In this document: positions 1-5,326 of the stretch, piece after piece
Numbering within the stretch: position 1 is the first letter of the stretch
Layout: every line of letters starts with the position of its first letter
NCBI GenBank assembly: GCA_029558215.1
Contig: JAKQFZ010000170.1
Location: 1-8,386, forward strand
Reading direction: 5' to 3'
Length of the DNA stretch: 8,386 nt
Origin: Candidatus Omnitrophota bacterium
GTDB lineage: Bacteria > Hinthialibacterota > Hinthialibacteria > JAKQFZ01
Notes under the pieces: generated by a model
Seen by the model: the letters and a program-made list of their open reading frames with translations, nothing else
Database searches by the model: none
Told to the model about the DNA's origin: nothing
Program-made: the position numbers and the translations under genes

Positions 1-503
1 AGACGGAGGTGGAGAAGATGGCGCCGCTTCGGCAGATGGCGGACAAGATCATCGATACGACGACCACCAACGTTCATCAGCTCAAAGACATCGTACAGCG
101 GCAGTTTTTACCGGTGTCCGGACAGAAAAAAATGATCATCGGCGTCATGTCTTTCGGGTACCGCTACGGACTGCCGTCGGACGCGGACCTCGTGGTTGAC
201 GTCCGGTTCCTGCCCAATCCCTACTATGTCGACGACCTGAAAAGTTTCAACGGACACCACGGCGCCGTGGAGAAGTTCGTCCTGGACAATGAAGAATGCC
301 GGACGTTCATGGCCAAGGCGATCGACATGCTGAATTTTGCCATTCCGCTTTATGAAAAGGAAGGGAAAGCCCGCCTCAACATCGCTATCGGGTGTACGGG
401 CGGAAAGCACCGCTCCGTGGTCATGGCCAATCAGTTAAGCCGTCATTTTCAAAGCATGAAGTACGTGGTTCACACCTCGGACCGGGACATCGATAAAAGC
501 TGA
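1..503 (+). CDS. rapZ: RapZ (RNase adapter / YvcJ family), C-terminal part, 5' end outside window
   Basis: The reading frame is open to the left edge (codons from position 3), so the gene starts upstream; a GTG at 9 is merely the first start-like codon and is not believed to be the real start. The visible ~166 residues match the C-terminal domain of RapZ. Hallmarks are the linker ADKIIDTT, the block DADLVVDVRFLPNPYY, and the signature IGCTGGKHRSV about 30 residues from the end. The N-terminal P-loop nucleotide-binding domain would lie off the window. In enterobacteria RapZ binds the small RNA GlmZ and directs RNase E to it, controlling glucosamine-6-phosphate synthase; in many other bacteria its role is less clear and it sits near PTS genes. 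The end ...DRDIDKS followed by TGA agrees with the normal family C-terminus, so the 3' end looks intact. Confidence 0.95.
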   Translation, partial: TEVEKMAPLRQMADKIIDTTTTNVHQLKDIVQRQFLPVSGQKKMIIGVMSFGYRYGLPSDADLVVDVRFLPNPYYVDDLKSFNGHHGAVEKFVLDNEECRTFMAKAIDMLNFAIPLYEKEGKARLNIAIGCTGGKHRSVVMANQLSRHFQSMKYVVHTSDRDIDKS

Positions 504-521
504 TCGCGGCGGATGGCGGAC

Positions 522-587
522 AGGCAAGAGAAGGTGATCCCCCTTCGGTAAGGGAGGCAGGAGAAGTTGATCCTCGCTCGGGAAGGG
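522..587. repeat. Two tandem 33-bp direct repeats between rapZ and the truncated glycosyltransferase
   Basis: Unit 1 (522-554) and unit 2 (555-587) abut exactly and match at 27 of 33 positions by hand alignment. Both begin AGGCA, share TGATCC in the middle and end AAGGG. The period is a multiple of three. The second unit ends at the G of the GTG start assigned to the next frame. The DNA upstream (489-521) shows only weak resemblance. The array occupies most of the 83-bp gap and marks the point where homology to the glycosyltransferase begins, so it may be a scar of rearrangement. It could also be chance local duplication. Confidence 0.7.
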
Positions 588-1597
588 TGGGTGGAAAAGA
601 ACAGTTCTTGCCCGAGGGAGTCTCTATTCGGAGACTTGCCAGATCTGGTGGATTGTTCGTTCTTGTGGCAGCCCTGACGATCTGGGCTGTCTACAAGTTT
701 GATGTCGGAAGGGTCTACTCAGGTGCCGAAGTTGACGGTCGGTGGTGCTATCGCGTGTTCGAGGAAATGCCTGATCCTATTGCCAAACAGGTCGGCTGTC
801 TGACACTTCCCGCTCCGGGATGGATTCGGGGCTTTTTCCTGCAACAGTACCATACTCAGCGCATCGGTCATCCGAGTTTCTGTTGGGGGCAGAGAGGTAT
901 CGGTGGATTCTGGTACTTCTATATTGTGGCCTATCTGGTGAAGACGCCTCTGCCCCAGATCCTCCTGCTCGCTATTGCTCTGGGGCTCTATATCAAGGGC
1001 ACCCGACACCCTGAGGAGAAGTATCTTCTCGCATCAGCTGGAACGCTCCTGGTTCTCGGAAGTCTGACACCCCTGACGACCAGCCTGCGCCATCTGCTGC
1101 CGACGCTGCTTCTGCTGATCCTTTTTGCGGGACGGTTGGGATGTTGCAACTGCTGGAGCAACAAGAGGCTTCGAGTGTTGGTGTCTGTGTTGCTTGTGTG
1201 GCATGTGCTTGCAGCGGTCATGGCCTATCCCCATTACCTTGCTTATTTCAATGAGCTGATCGGCGGCTCCAAGAACGGATACCTTTATCTGGTGGATTCC
1301 AATTTGGACTGGGGACAGGACTTGCCTGGTTTGAAGTCATTCATGGATCAGAATGGAATTGATCAAGTCTATCTGGACTACCATGGCACAGCTTCACCGG
1401 ATCACTATGGGATTCGGCACGAACGAGTCGCGCCTGAGATTCTGGCGCAGGAGCCACCAGGCTGGTATGCCATCAGCGCCACCAACCTTCAGGACGTCTA
1501 TCAGAAGGAAGAGCGCTGGGATCTGCACGGACGTTTTCGGGAACGAGAACCGGTCGCCAAGATCGGCTATTCGATATTTGTGTATGAAGTGCGTTGA
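587..1597 (+). pseudogene. C-terminal half of a PMT/ArnT-like (GT39/GT83-type) membrane glycosyltransferase, N-terminally truncated
   Basis: The 336 residues match the second half of phospholipid-carrier-dependent glycosyltransferases. Recognisable parts are a membrane segment at 21-38, the FWYFYIVAYLVKTPLP block (about 108-123), SLRHLLP (166-172), further hydrophobic segments near 146-184 and 195-214, then PHYLAYFNELIGG (215-227), DSNLDWGQDL (237-246) and the terminal AKIGYSIFVYEV. Full-length relatives are usually 500-650 residues and carry their acidic catalytic motif in the first periplasmic loop near the N-terminus; that part is missing. The GTG start is poor: the purine-rich stretch GGGAAGG directly abuts it, and no ATG is available in frame upstream. 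The frame is open back to 497 without homology. I infer a decayed or truncated gene, although a stand-alone C-terminal protein cannot be excluded. There are no internal stops, so any truncation would be recent or the fragment is kept. Confidence 0.75.
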
Positions 1598-1746
1598 TGG
1601 TTGACAACCTCAACAAGAACGTTTGTCGAGCGACTCAAGTCCGCAGGCCAAATGCTTTGTGTGCGTTGCTTGAAATTCCATTGCGCTTTGTGTCCCTTGG
1701 CGTATAATCCCTCTCCAATAGATGAGCTGGATCAAGGTGGTCTTTC
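1598..1746. other. Intergenic region, 149 bp, upstream of the PII-like gene
   Basis: No plausible coding sequence is seen here. It contains a probable sigma-70-type promoter (annotated separately), a 9-bp direct repeat GCTTTGTGT at 1654-1662 and 1685-1693 (31-bp spacing), and a small palindrome GGTTGACAACC just after the upstream stop codon. No stem followed by a T-run was found, so no intrinsic terminator for the upstream fragment is supported. Confidence 0.6.
1681..1708 (+). promoter_or_regulatory. Probable sigma-70-type promoter for the PII-like/EIIA/mrp genes
   Basis: A perfect -10 hexamer TATAAT lies at 1703-1708. A weak -35 candidate TTGCGC (3 of 6 to consensus) is at 1681-1686, with a 16-bp spacer. 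Transcription would begin near 1715, leaving a leader of about 32 nt before the GTG at 1747. One copy of the GCTTTGTGT direct repeat falls between the two boxes, so a repressor or activator site is possible. The assignment rests on the -10 box and position alone. Confidence 0.5.
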
Positions 1747-2088
1747 GTGAAACTGGTCTTCTTCGTTGTCAACAGGGAAGAGCTCCTGGACGATGTCCTG
1801 ACGGCATTCATGGAAGCAGATGTTCCAGGAGCGACGATCATTGACAGCGAAGGCATGGGGAGATTTCTCACGTATGAAGTCCCTCTTTTTGCCAGTTTCC
1901 AGCAGTTTATGAAGGGCGCTCGACCCTATAACAAGACGATTCTGAGTTTGGTGGACAGCGACGAGAAAGTGGATGCCTTGGTCGCACTGCTTGAACAAGT
2001 GGTGGGTTCCTTGTCTGAGCCAGGCACGGGCATTCTGTTCACTGTCCCCGTGGATCGGGTTTTTGGACTGAGACAGACAATGCGGTGA
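1747..2088 (+). CDS. PII-like signalling protein (GlnB/CutA-type ferredoxin-like fold)
   Basis: This is a 113-residue cytoplasmic protein with no signal peptide or membrane segment. Its layout resembles the PII superfamily: a first strand MKLVFFVVN followed by a helix (EELLDDVLTAFMEA), a loop region (about 30-60) corresponding to the T-loop, then KTILSLVDSDEKVDALVALLEQVV and a closing GTGILFTVPVDRVFGL that recalls the GDGKIF..PV strand of GlnB. The classical uridylylated tyrosine motif of GlnB is not evident and the T-loop region is unlike GlnB, so it is probably a PII-like family member and not a nitrogen regulator in the strict sense. The GTG start has AAGG 9 nt upstream and lies about 32 nt past the predicted transcription start. 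Its position ahead of an EIIA gene and an antiporter operon suggests a regulatory role for transport. The ligand cannot be read from the sequence. Confidence 0.7.
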   Translation: MKLVFFVVNREELLDDVLTAFMEADVPGATIIDSEGMGRFLTYEVPLFASFQQFMKGARPYNKTILSLVDSDEKVDALVALLEQVVGSLSEPGTGILFTVPVDRVFGLRQTMR

Positions 2089-2124
2089 TGGGTTGAGTCC
2101 CATCCCTTAGATAGAGAGACCGAG

Positions 2125-2160
2125 ATGAAAAGTCCGTCTCAACAGGCGGAGCGAGGATGA
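2125..2160 (+). other. Possible 11-codon leader ORF coupled to the EIIA start
   Basis: ATG at 2125 reads MKSPSQQAERG and stops at TGA 2158-2160, which overlaps the EIIA ATG (2157) as ATGA. A GAGAG stretch lies about 6 nt upstream. The same ATGA arrangement is used repeatedly further down the operon, so a translated leader is conceivable. The peptide itself has no recognisable features and this may be chance. Confidence 0.2.
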
Positions 2161-2612
2161 GCACGATGAAGATAGCAGACTGGATGAACCCAAAAGCAAT
2201 GGACTTGTCCCTGACCGCACGGGACAAGAAGGGAGCCATCGAACAATTGGTCTCCGCTCTGGCAAAGGGCAACGAACTGTCCAACGAGTCAGATATCCTG
2301 ACACGGGTTCTCAAACGGGAAAGCCAGTGCTCCACCTCGGTGGGTCACCAGGTGGCATTTCCCCACGCGCAAATCCCCTCCCTGGAATCCACCTTTGTTG
2401 CCTTTGGAAAATGTCCTGAAGGCGTTCCCTTTGATGCTCCCGACGGACAACCTGTGAAGTATCTCTTTCTCATCGTCGGCCCAGACCGTGACACAAAGGT
2501 GCATTTGATGCTTCTGGCGACTCTTTCCAGGATGCTGAATCGAGAGTCGTTCCGCAGTGAACTATCCGAAGCGAACACGTCCGAGCGTGTGATGGAATTG
2601 TTCCAGGATTAG
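2157..2612 (+). CDS. PTS EIIA protein, PtsN/fructose-type (EIIA-Ntr-like)
   Basis: This 151-residue protein aligns over its length with EIIA-Ntr/EIIA-Fru (PTS EIIA type 2). The phosphorylatable histidine is in VAFPHAQ (H70), and the second conserved histidine is in the KVHLMLLA segment (H116). The stretch GVPFDAPDGQPVKYLFLIVGP matches the family block IAFDAIDNQPV..LFALLVP. No EIIB or EIIC domain is present, so the likely role is regulatory: its phosphorylation state would report PTS or carbon/nitrogen status to a partner. Two starts are possible. ATG 2157 has GGAG 5 nt upstream; ATG 2166 (MKIADWM, 148 residues) has GAGG 9 nt upstream and looks more like the usual family N-terminus. It lies between the PII-like gene and mrpE, which suggests the antiporter or its expression as the target. 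A rapZ homologue nearby fits the common RapZ-PTS association. Confidence 0.9.
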   Translation: MSTMKIADWMNPKAMDLSLTARDKKGAIEQLVSALAKGNELSNESDILTRVLKRESQCSTSVGHQVAFPHAQIPSLESTFVAFGKCPEGVPFDAPDGQPVKYLFLIVGPDRDTKVHLMLLATLSRMLNRESFRSELSEANTSERVMELFQD

Positions 2613-2620
2613 GAAACAGA

Positions 2621-2636
2621 TGGGTCTGGTGACCCA
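2621..2636 (+). other. Short perfect stem-loop between the EIIA gene and mrpE
   Basis: TGGGTC (2621-2626) and GACCCA (2631-2636) form a perfect 6-bp stem with a TGGT loop, 8 nt after the EIIA stop codon. It is not followed by a T-run (CTCTAC follows), so it is not a standard intrinsic terminator. It could slow transcription or act as an mRNA processing or stability boundary between the regulator genes and the membrane genes. The rest of the 93-bp gap shows only the AAGGAG ribosome-binding site (2685-2690). Confidence 0.35.
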
Positions 2637-2705
2637 CTCTACGGCTCGGACGCAGCGTGGGCAACGCCGCACATCCGCTATCGGAAGGAGACGATCCATC
2701 GTCCG

Positions 2706-3218
2706 GTGAATGTCAAACTCGTTTGGAAGCTCGTTCGCATTGCTCTCACCACCGTCTATCTGATGGTGGGATGGCTTCTTTTTACGTTCAGTTTCGAATT
2801 GTCCTCACTCCTGTTGGGGTTTGTTTTCTCTCTTGGTATTGCGCTGGTCAGTTACGACCTTTTCATTGATGTGCGTGAAGCGGAACGCCGGGCGCTTCTT
2901 CCCCGAGTGCATCTTCTGGGCATTCTGTTGATCATCCTGTTGAGAAACATTCTGTGGTCAAGTGTCAAGATGATTCCCTTGGTATTCACGCTGAAAATGA
3001 CGCCGCGCGTGGTTCATCTACGGACGCGGCTTCGTTCTGATATCGGCCGAGCGCTGCTTGCCAACCTGATCACCCTGACTCCAGGCACCCTGACGCTGGA
3101 CATGACGGGGGATAATCTGCTCATCCACTGGCTGGATGCCAAAACAACACACAAACGCCTTGCGGGACACCTCATCAAGGGGAGTATGGAAGACTGGATC
3201 AGGAGAATCTGGACATGA
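2706..3218 (+). CDS. mrpE: Na+/H+ antiporter subunit MrpE (MnhE/MbhA family)
   Basis: This is a 170-residue membrane protein. Two hydrophobic segments near the N-terminus (about 12-50) and another at about 68-95 precede a cytoplasmic-type C-terminal half. The family signature LLANLITLTPGTLTLDMTGDNLLIHWLD runs from about 117 to 144 and is unmistakable. MrpE is one of the small subunits of the heteromeric cation/proton antiporter and is needed for assembly or activity of the complex. The start is GTG 2706; the strong AAGGAG at 2685-2690 lies 15 nt upstream, which is longer than ideal, and no better canonical in-frame start is seen. The stop codon overlaps the ATG of mrpF (ATGA at 3215-3218), so translation is coupled. 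It heads an eight-gene membrane module. Confidence 0.95.
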   Translation: MNVKLVWKLVRIALTTVYLMVGWLLFTFSFELSSLLLGFVFSLGIALVSYDLFIDVREAERRALLPRVHLLGILLIILLRNILWSSVKMIPLVFTLKMTPRVVHLRTRLRSDIGRALLANLITLTPGTLTLDMTGDNLLIHWLDAKTTHKRLAGHLIKGSMEDWIRRIWT

Positions 3219-3478
3219 GCTTTCTTACGTTCATCACGTTCACACTCCTTCTGATCTCGTTGGGAAGCCTTTATCGGGTCATCTTCGGGCCCACGCCCCA
3301 CGACCGACTGGTGGGACTGAATCTTCTCGTCGCCCTGGTTACCGGCGTCATGGTGCTGCTTGCAGTCTTGTACAAGCGGGACATCTATCTCGATGTCGCC
3401 CTGGTCTATACGATGTTGGGATTTATCAGCGTCATCGCTGTCACCAAGCACCTGAAGGGAAAAGGATTGAGCGAATGA
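3215..3478 (+). CDS. mrpF: Na+/H+ antiporter subunit MrpF (MnhF/MbhB family)
   Basis: This 87-residue protein has three predicted membrane helices (about 2-22, 34-52, 57-78), the usual size and topology for MrpF. Family marks are GPTPHDRLVGLN (25-36), with the conserved Asp-Arg pair, and the segment YLDVALVYTMLGFISVIAV (58-76), with a conserved Asp at 60. MrpF is a small subunit of the Mrp antiporter and of MBH-type complexes and belongs to the core of the sodium-translocating part. Its ATG overlaps the mrpE stop and its TGA overlaps the mrpG ATG, both as ATGA. Confidence 0.95.
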   Translation: MSFLTFITFTLLLISLGSLYRVIFGPTPHDRLVGLNLLVALVTGVMVLLAVLYKRDIYLDVALVYTMLGFISVIAVTKHLKGKGLSE

Positions 3479-3807
3479 CAATTCTGGCGCATATCGGTTT
3501 GGTTGCGGGCATCTTTTTCGCTCTCCTGGGCGTGGTTGGAACGCTGCGGTTTCCAGATGTCTATACACGACTTCAGGCGTCTTCAAAGTGCTCTACAACA
3601 GCGCTCCTGGTGCTGTACGTGGCAGCCATGTTGCTTGCGGGAGATCTCAGAATGGCCGTGCGCATCTTCGCGCTGCTTCTGTTCACTCTGGTGACCGCAC
3701 CTCTCGGCTCTCATGCGATTGGGCGCAGCGCCTATGAATGCGGTATCCTTCCCTGGCGTGGCAAGCGCGAGCCGCGATCCCAACCGATGGAGAACAGTGA
3801 ATCATGA
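3475..3807 (+). CDS. mrpG: Na+/H+ antiporter subunit MrpG (MnhG/MbhC family)
   Basis: This protein has 110 residues from ATG 3475. The frame is open further upstream, but that sequence is antisense-like noise overlapping mrpF, and the ATGA junction fixes the start. Three hydrophobic segments (about 4-22, 40-56, 62-82) carry the signature LRFPDVYTRLQASSK (24-38) and the third-helix motif TAPLGSHAIGRSAYECG (74-90). The last 20 residues are a hydrophilic tail. MrpG is a small structural subunit of the antiporter. The stop overlaps the next start (ATGA at 3804-3807). Confidence 0.95.
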   Translation: MTILAHIGLVAGIFFALLGVVGTLRFPDVYTRLQASSKCSTTALLVLYVAAMLLAGDLRMAVRIFALLLFTLVTAPLGSHAIGRSAYECGILPWRGKREPRSQPMENSES

Positions 3808-4049
3808 TTCAGGGTGCCTTGATCGTGCTCTCGTTTGCCTGCGCAGTGGCTGCGATTGCCCTCAAGGATCTTCTGAGTTCGGCCATTGCCCTGGCAGGTT
3901 TCGGTCTGGTCATCTCACTGCTGTTTTATGTGCTCCATGCGCCGGACGTTGCTTTGACGGAAGCCGCGGTCGGGGCAGGCATCAGCACGGTGATCCTAGT
4001 GCTGACCATCAACCGAATACGCAAGAACCAGGGAGACGCGGAACCATGA
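3804..4049 (+). CDS. DUF4040 subunit: MbhD-like / MrpA C-terminal segment as a separate small protein
   Basis: This 81-residue protein has three predicted membrane helices (about 3-19, 25-43, 56-71). The motif HAPDVALTEAAVGAGIST (45-62) identifies the DUF4040 family, which corresponds to the part of MrpA after its large antiporter domain and to MbhD of archaeal membrane-bound hydrogenases. The conserved Asp (48) and Glu (53) lie in the expected region, thought to form part of the ion path. In canonical Mrp operons this segment is fused to the NuoL-like MrpA domain. Here it stands alone, as in MBH-type modules. Both ends join neighbours by ATGA overlaps (3804 and 4046). Confidence 0.9.
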   Translation: MIQGALIVLSFACAVAAIALKDLLSSAIALAGFGLVISLLFYVLHAPDVALTEAAVGAGISTVILVLTINRIRKNQGDAEP

Positions 4050-4567
4050 GCCAACAGAACAAGGTTCAGGCGTTCTGGGTTCGATGCAGGCGGCGTCCGC
4101 TGGAGCCACTGTCGGCGATTGTTGTTGGAACACTTGTCGCACTGCTTCTGATTCTGGGAACGACGACCGATCCGGATCACGACTCGCCTCTGCTGAGCTT
4201 CTACCAAACCACAGCCCTCGAAAACCTAGGCGTCATTAACCTGGTCTCGGGCATCTACCTGGGCTATCGAGCCTACGACACGCTGGGCGAGACGGTTGCT
4301 CTGATCTTGGCGGTGACCGCCGCCTCCTTCATGTGCGGGCCTGCGCCCGCTGGCAGGTCGGCTATGCCGAATCCCCTGAAAGGTGATCACACGGAACAAA
4401 ACGAACAGAACTCCAACAATCACCCCAAGAGCGGGCCTGCGCCCGCTGGCGGGTCGGCTATGCCGACTCCCCCGAAAGGGGTTCGCACGGAACAGAACGA
4501 ACAGAAATCCACCATTCACCCCCAAAACAGGCCTGCGCCAAACCAAGAACAGGAGAACGAGGGATGA
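4046..4567 (+). CDS. MbhE-like antiporter subunit with a repeat-derived hydrophilic C-terminal tail
   Basis: This protein has 173 residues from ATG 4046; the longer upstream open frame overlaps the previous gene and is rejected. Residues 1-96 are the family core: a basic N-terminus, a membrane helix (about 22-39), an outer loop, then ENLGVINLVSGIYLGYRAYDTLGETVALILAVTAASFM (59-96), whose RAYDTLGE motif matches the MbhE / MrpA-tail family. Relatives of this type are normally about 90-100 residues. From residue 97 the protein changes abruptly into a Pro/Gln/Asn-rich tail made by two 32-residue repeats (about 98-129 and 130-161, each starting GPAPAG and carrying TEQNEQ) plus a partial third. The tail has no membrane character and would probably lie in the cytoplasm. 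It coincides with a DNA repeat that looks inserted. ATGA overlaps join it to both neighbours. The core assignment is secure; a function for the tail is unknown. Confidence 0.85.
   Translation: MSQQNKVQAFWVRCRRRPLEPLSAIVVGTLVALLLILGTTTDPDHDSPLLSFYQTTALENLGVINLVSGIYLGYRAYDTLGETVALILAVTAASFMCGPAPAGRSAMPNPLKGDHTEQNEQNSNNHPKSGPAPAGGSAMPTPPKGVRTEQNEQKSTIHPQNRPAPNQEQENEG
4335..4539. repeat. Two 96-bp tandem repeats plus a partial third, with clustered hairpins, inside the MbhE-like gene
   Basis: Unit A (4335-4430) and unit B (4431-4526) match at 84 of 96 positions by hand count; a third copy is recognisable for about 13 nt (4527-4539). The period equals 32 codons, so the frame is kept. In unit B three consecutive hairpins are seen: GCGGGC/GCCCGC (4431-4446, loop CTGC), GTCGGC/GCCGAC (4453-4467, loop TAT) and CCCC/GGGG around a GAAA tetraloop (4470-4481). 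The remaining ~45 bp is A/C-rich and unstructured. Unit A keeps the first hairpin fully and the others partly. The arrangement resembles a REP/BIME-like or RPE-like palindromic element that landed in a coding region. No transposase is nearby. Confidence 0.85.
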
Positions 4568-4983
4568 GGGACTCAGAGATTCTCCGAATCATGGCGCGCA
4601 AGATATTCCCCTTTATGCTCCTGTTCGGTTTCTATCTGATTGCGTATGGGCATATCTCTCCGGGCGGTGGCTTTCAGGGGGGCGTTGTTCTGGGCTCTTC
4701 GGTCATACTGCTGTGCCTGTGCTACGGTCTGGAGTCTGTGGAGAAGATGCTGCCCGGTTCCGGCTCGGGTCTGGCGGAGTGTCTCCTGATGATTGCCCTG
4801 ATTGCCGTTGGACTGCTGGGCATCTGGGCGCGAGGTACTTTCTTGGGAAACATTGTCTGGCATGAGTGGGATGAACCGCTGCCACGCGCTGGGACCATCC
4901 TTATGCTGGACATTCTGATCGGGCTCAAAGTAGGCGCGGGCATGACGGCACTTTTTTATCACATGGCGCGTGACGAAAGGTAA
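4564..4983 (+). CDS. mrpB: Na+/H+ antiporter subunit MrpB (MnhB/MbhF family)
   Basis: This 139-residue protein has four predicted membrane helices (about 13-28, 38-55, 72-92, 108-133). The signature HISPGGGFQGGVVLGSS (30-46) directly follows the first helix and is diagnostic for MrpB. MrpB is a small subunit of the Mrp antiporter next to MrpA-derived subunits. Start ATG 4564 overlaps the stop of the MbhE-like gene (ATGA), so its translation depends on ribosomes that have passed through the 96-bp repeat region. The stop is TAA at 4981-4983, 6 nt before mrpC. Confidence 0.95.
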   Translation: MRDSEILRIMARKIFPFMLLFGFYLIAYGHISPGGGFQGGVVLGSSVILLCLCYGLESVEKMLPGSGSGLAECLLMIALIAVGLLGIWARGTFLGNIVWHEWDEPLPRAGTILMLDILIGLKVGAGMTALFYHMARDER

Positions 4984-4989
4984 TCAGCA

Positions 4990-5325
4990 ATGGCGGTCTG
5001 GGGAAGTGTGCTGCTTCTGGGATTTGGGGCATACGCCTTCATTGTCATGGACAATCTCATCAAGAAGGTGTTTGCCATGAATATCATCAGCAGCGCCACC
5101 GTGCTCTTCATCATTGCCCAGGGATACAAACCCGGCGCAACGGCTCCCATCCTGGCGGACAGCCCGCTCCCCATGGTGGATCCACTTCCGCAGGCACTCA
5201 TGCTGACCGCCATCGTCATCAATCTCTGTATGACGGCATTGGCTTTGGTGTTCATCATTCGGTTGTTTGAGAGCGAGCGCACGCTCAACGAGTCCCAACT
5301 CGATCAACAGCTTAAGGATCAATGA
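4990..5325 (+). CDS. mrpC: Na+/H+ antiporter subunit MrpC (MnhC/MbhG family, NuoK-like)
   Basis: This 111-residue NuoK-like protein has three predicted membrane helices (about 3-20, 26-46, 70-93). The motif DPLPQALMLTAIVI (64-77) is characteristic of MrpC and separates it from respiratory NuoK. It is a small channel-forming subunit that contacts MrpD. The C-terminal ~18 residues are charged and hydrophilic. The start ATG 4990 is preceded by AAAGG with normal spacing, 6 nt after the mrpB stop. This is the first junction in the cluster that is not an ATGA overlap. The stop (5323-5325) lies 1 nt before the mrpD GTG. Confidence 0.95.
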   Translation: MAVWGSVLLLGFGAYAFIVMDNLIKKVFAMNIISSATVLFIIAQGYKPGATAPILADSPLPMVDPLPQALMLTAIVINLCMTALALVFIIRLFESERTLNESQLDQQLKDQ

Positions 5326-5326
5326 A

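Noticed and set aside
2087..2104. Stem-loop GATGGG/CCCATC as a terminator after the PII-like gene
   Set aside because: The stem overlaps the stop codon and is not followed by a T-run; the next gene starts 68 nt on and is probably co-transcribed.
3014..3586. 190-codon minus-strand open frame over mrpE/F/G
   Set aside because: Overlaps three genes with strong family motifs on the + strand; the sequence is low-complexity charged shadow.
4335..4539. CRISPR array or intergenic attenuator
   Set aside because: The units are contiguous 96-bp duplicates with no variable spacers, no Cas genes are present, and the region lies within a reading frame joined to its neighbours by ATGA overlaps.
4226..4546. 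106-codon minus-strand open frame through the 96-bp repeats
   Set aside because: A repeat whose length is a multiple of three and lacks stops is open in several frames by construction; only the + frame joins a real protein core.
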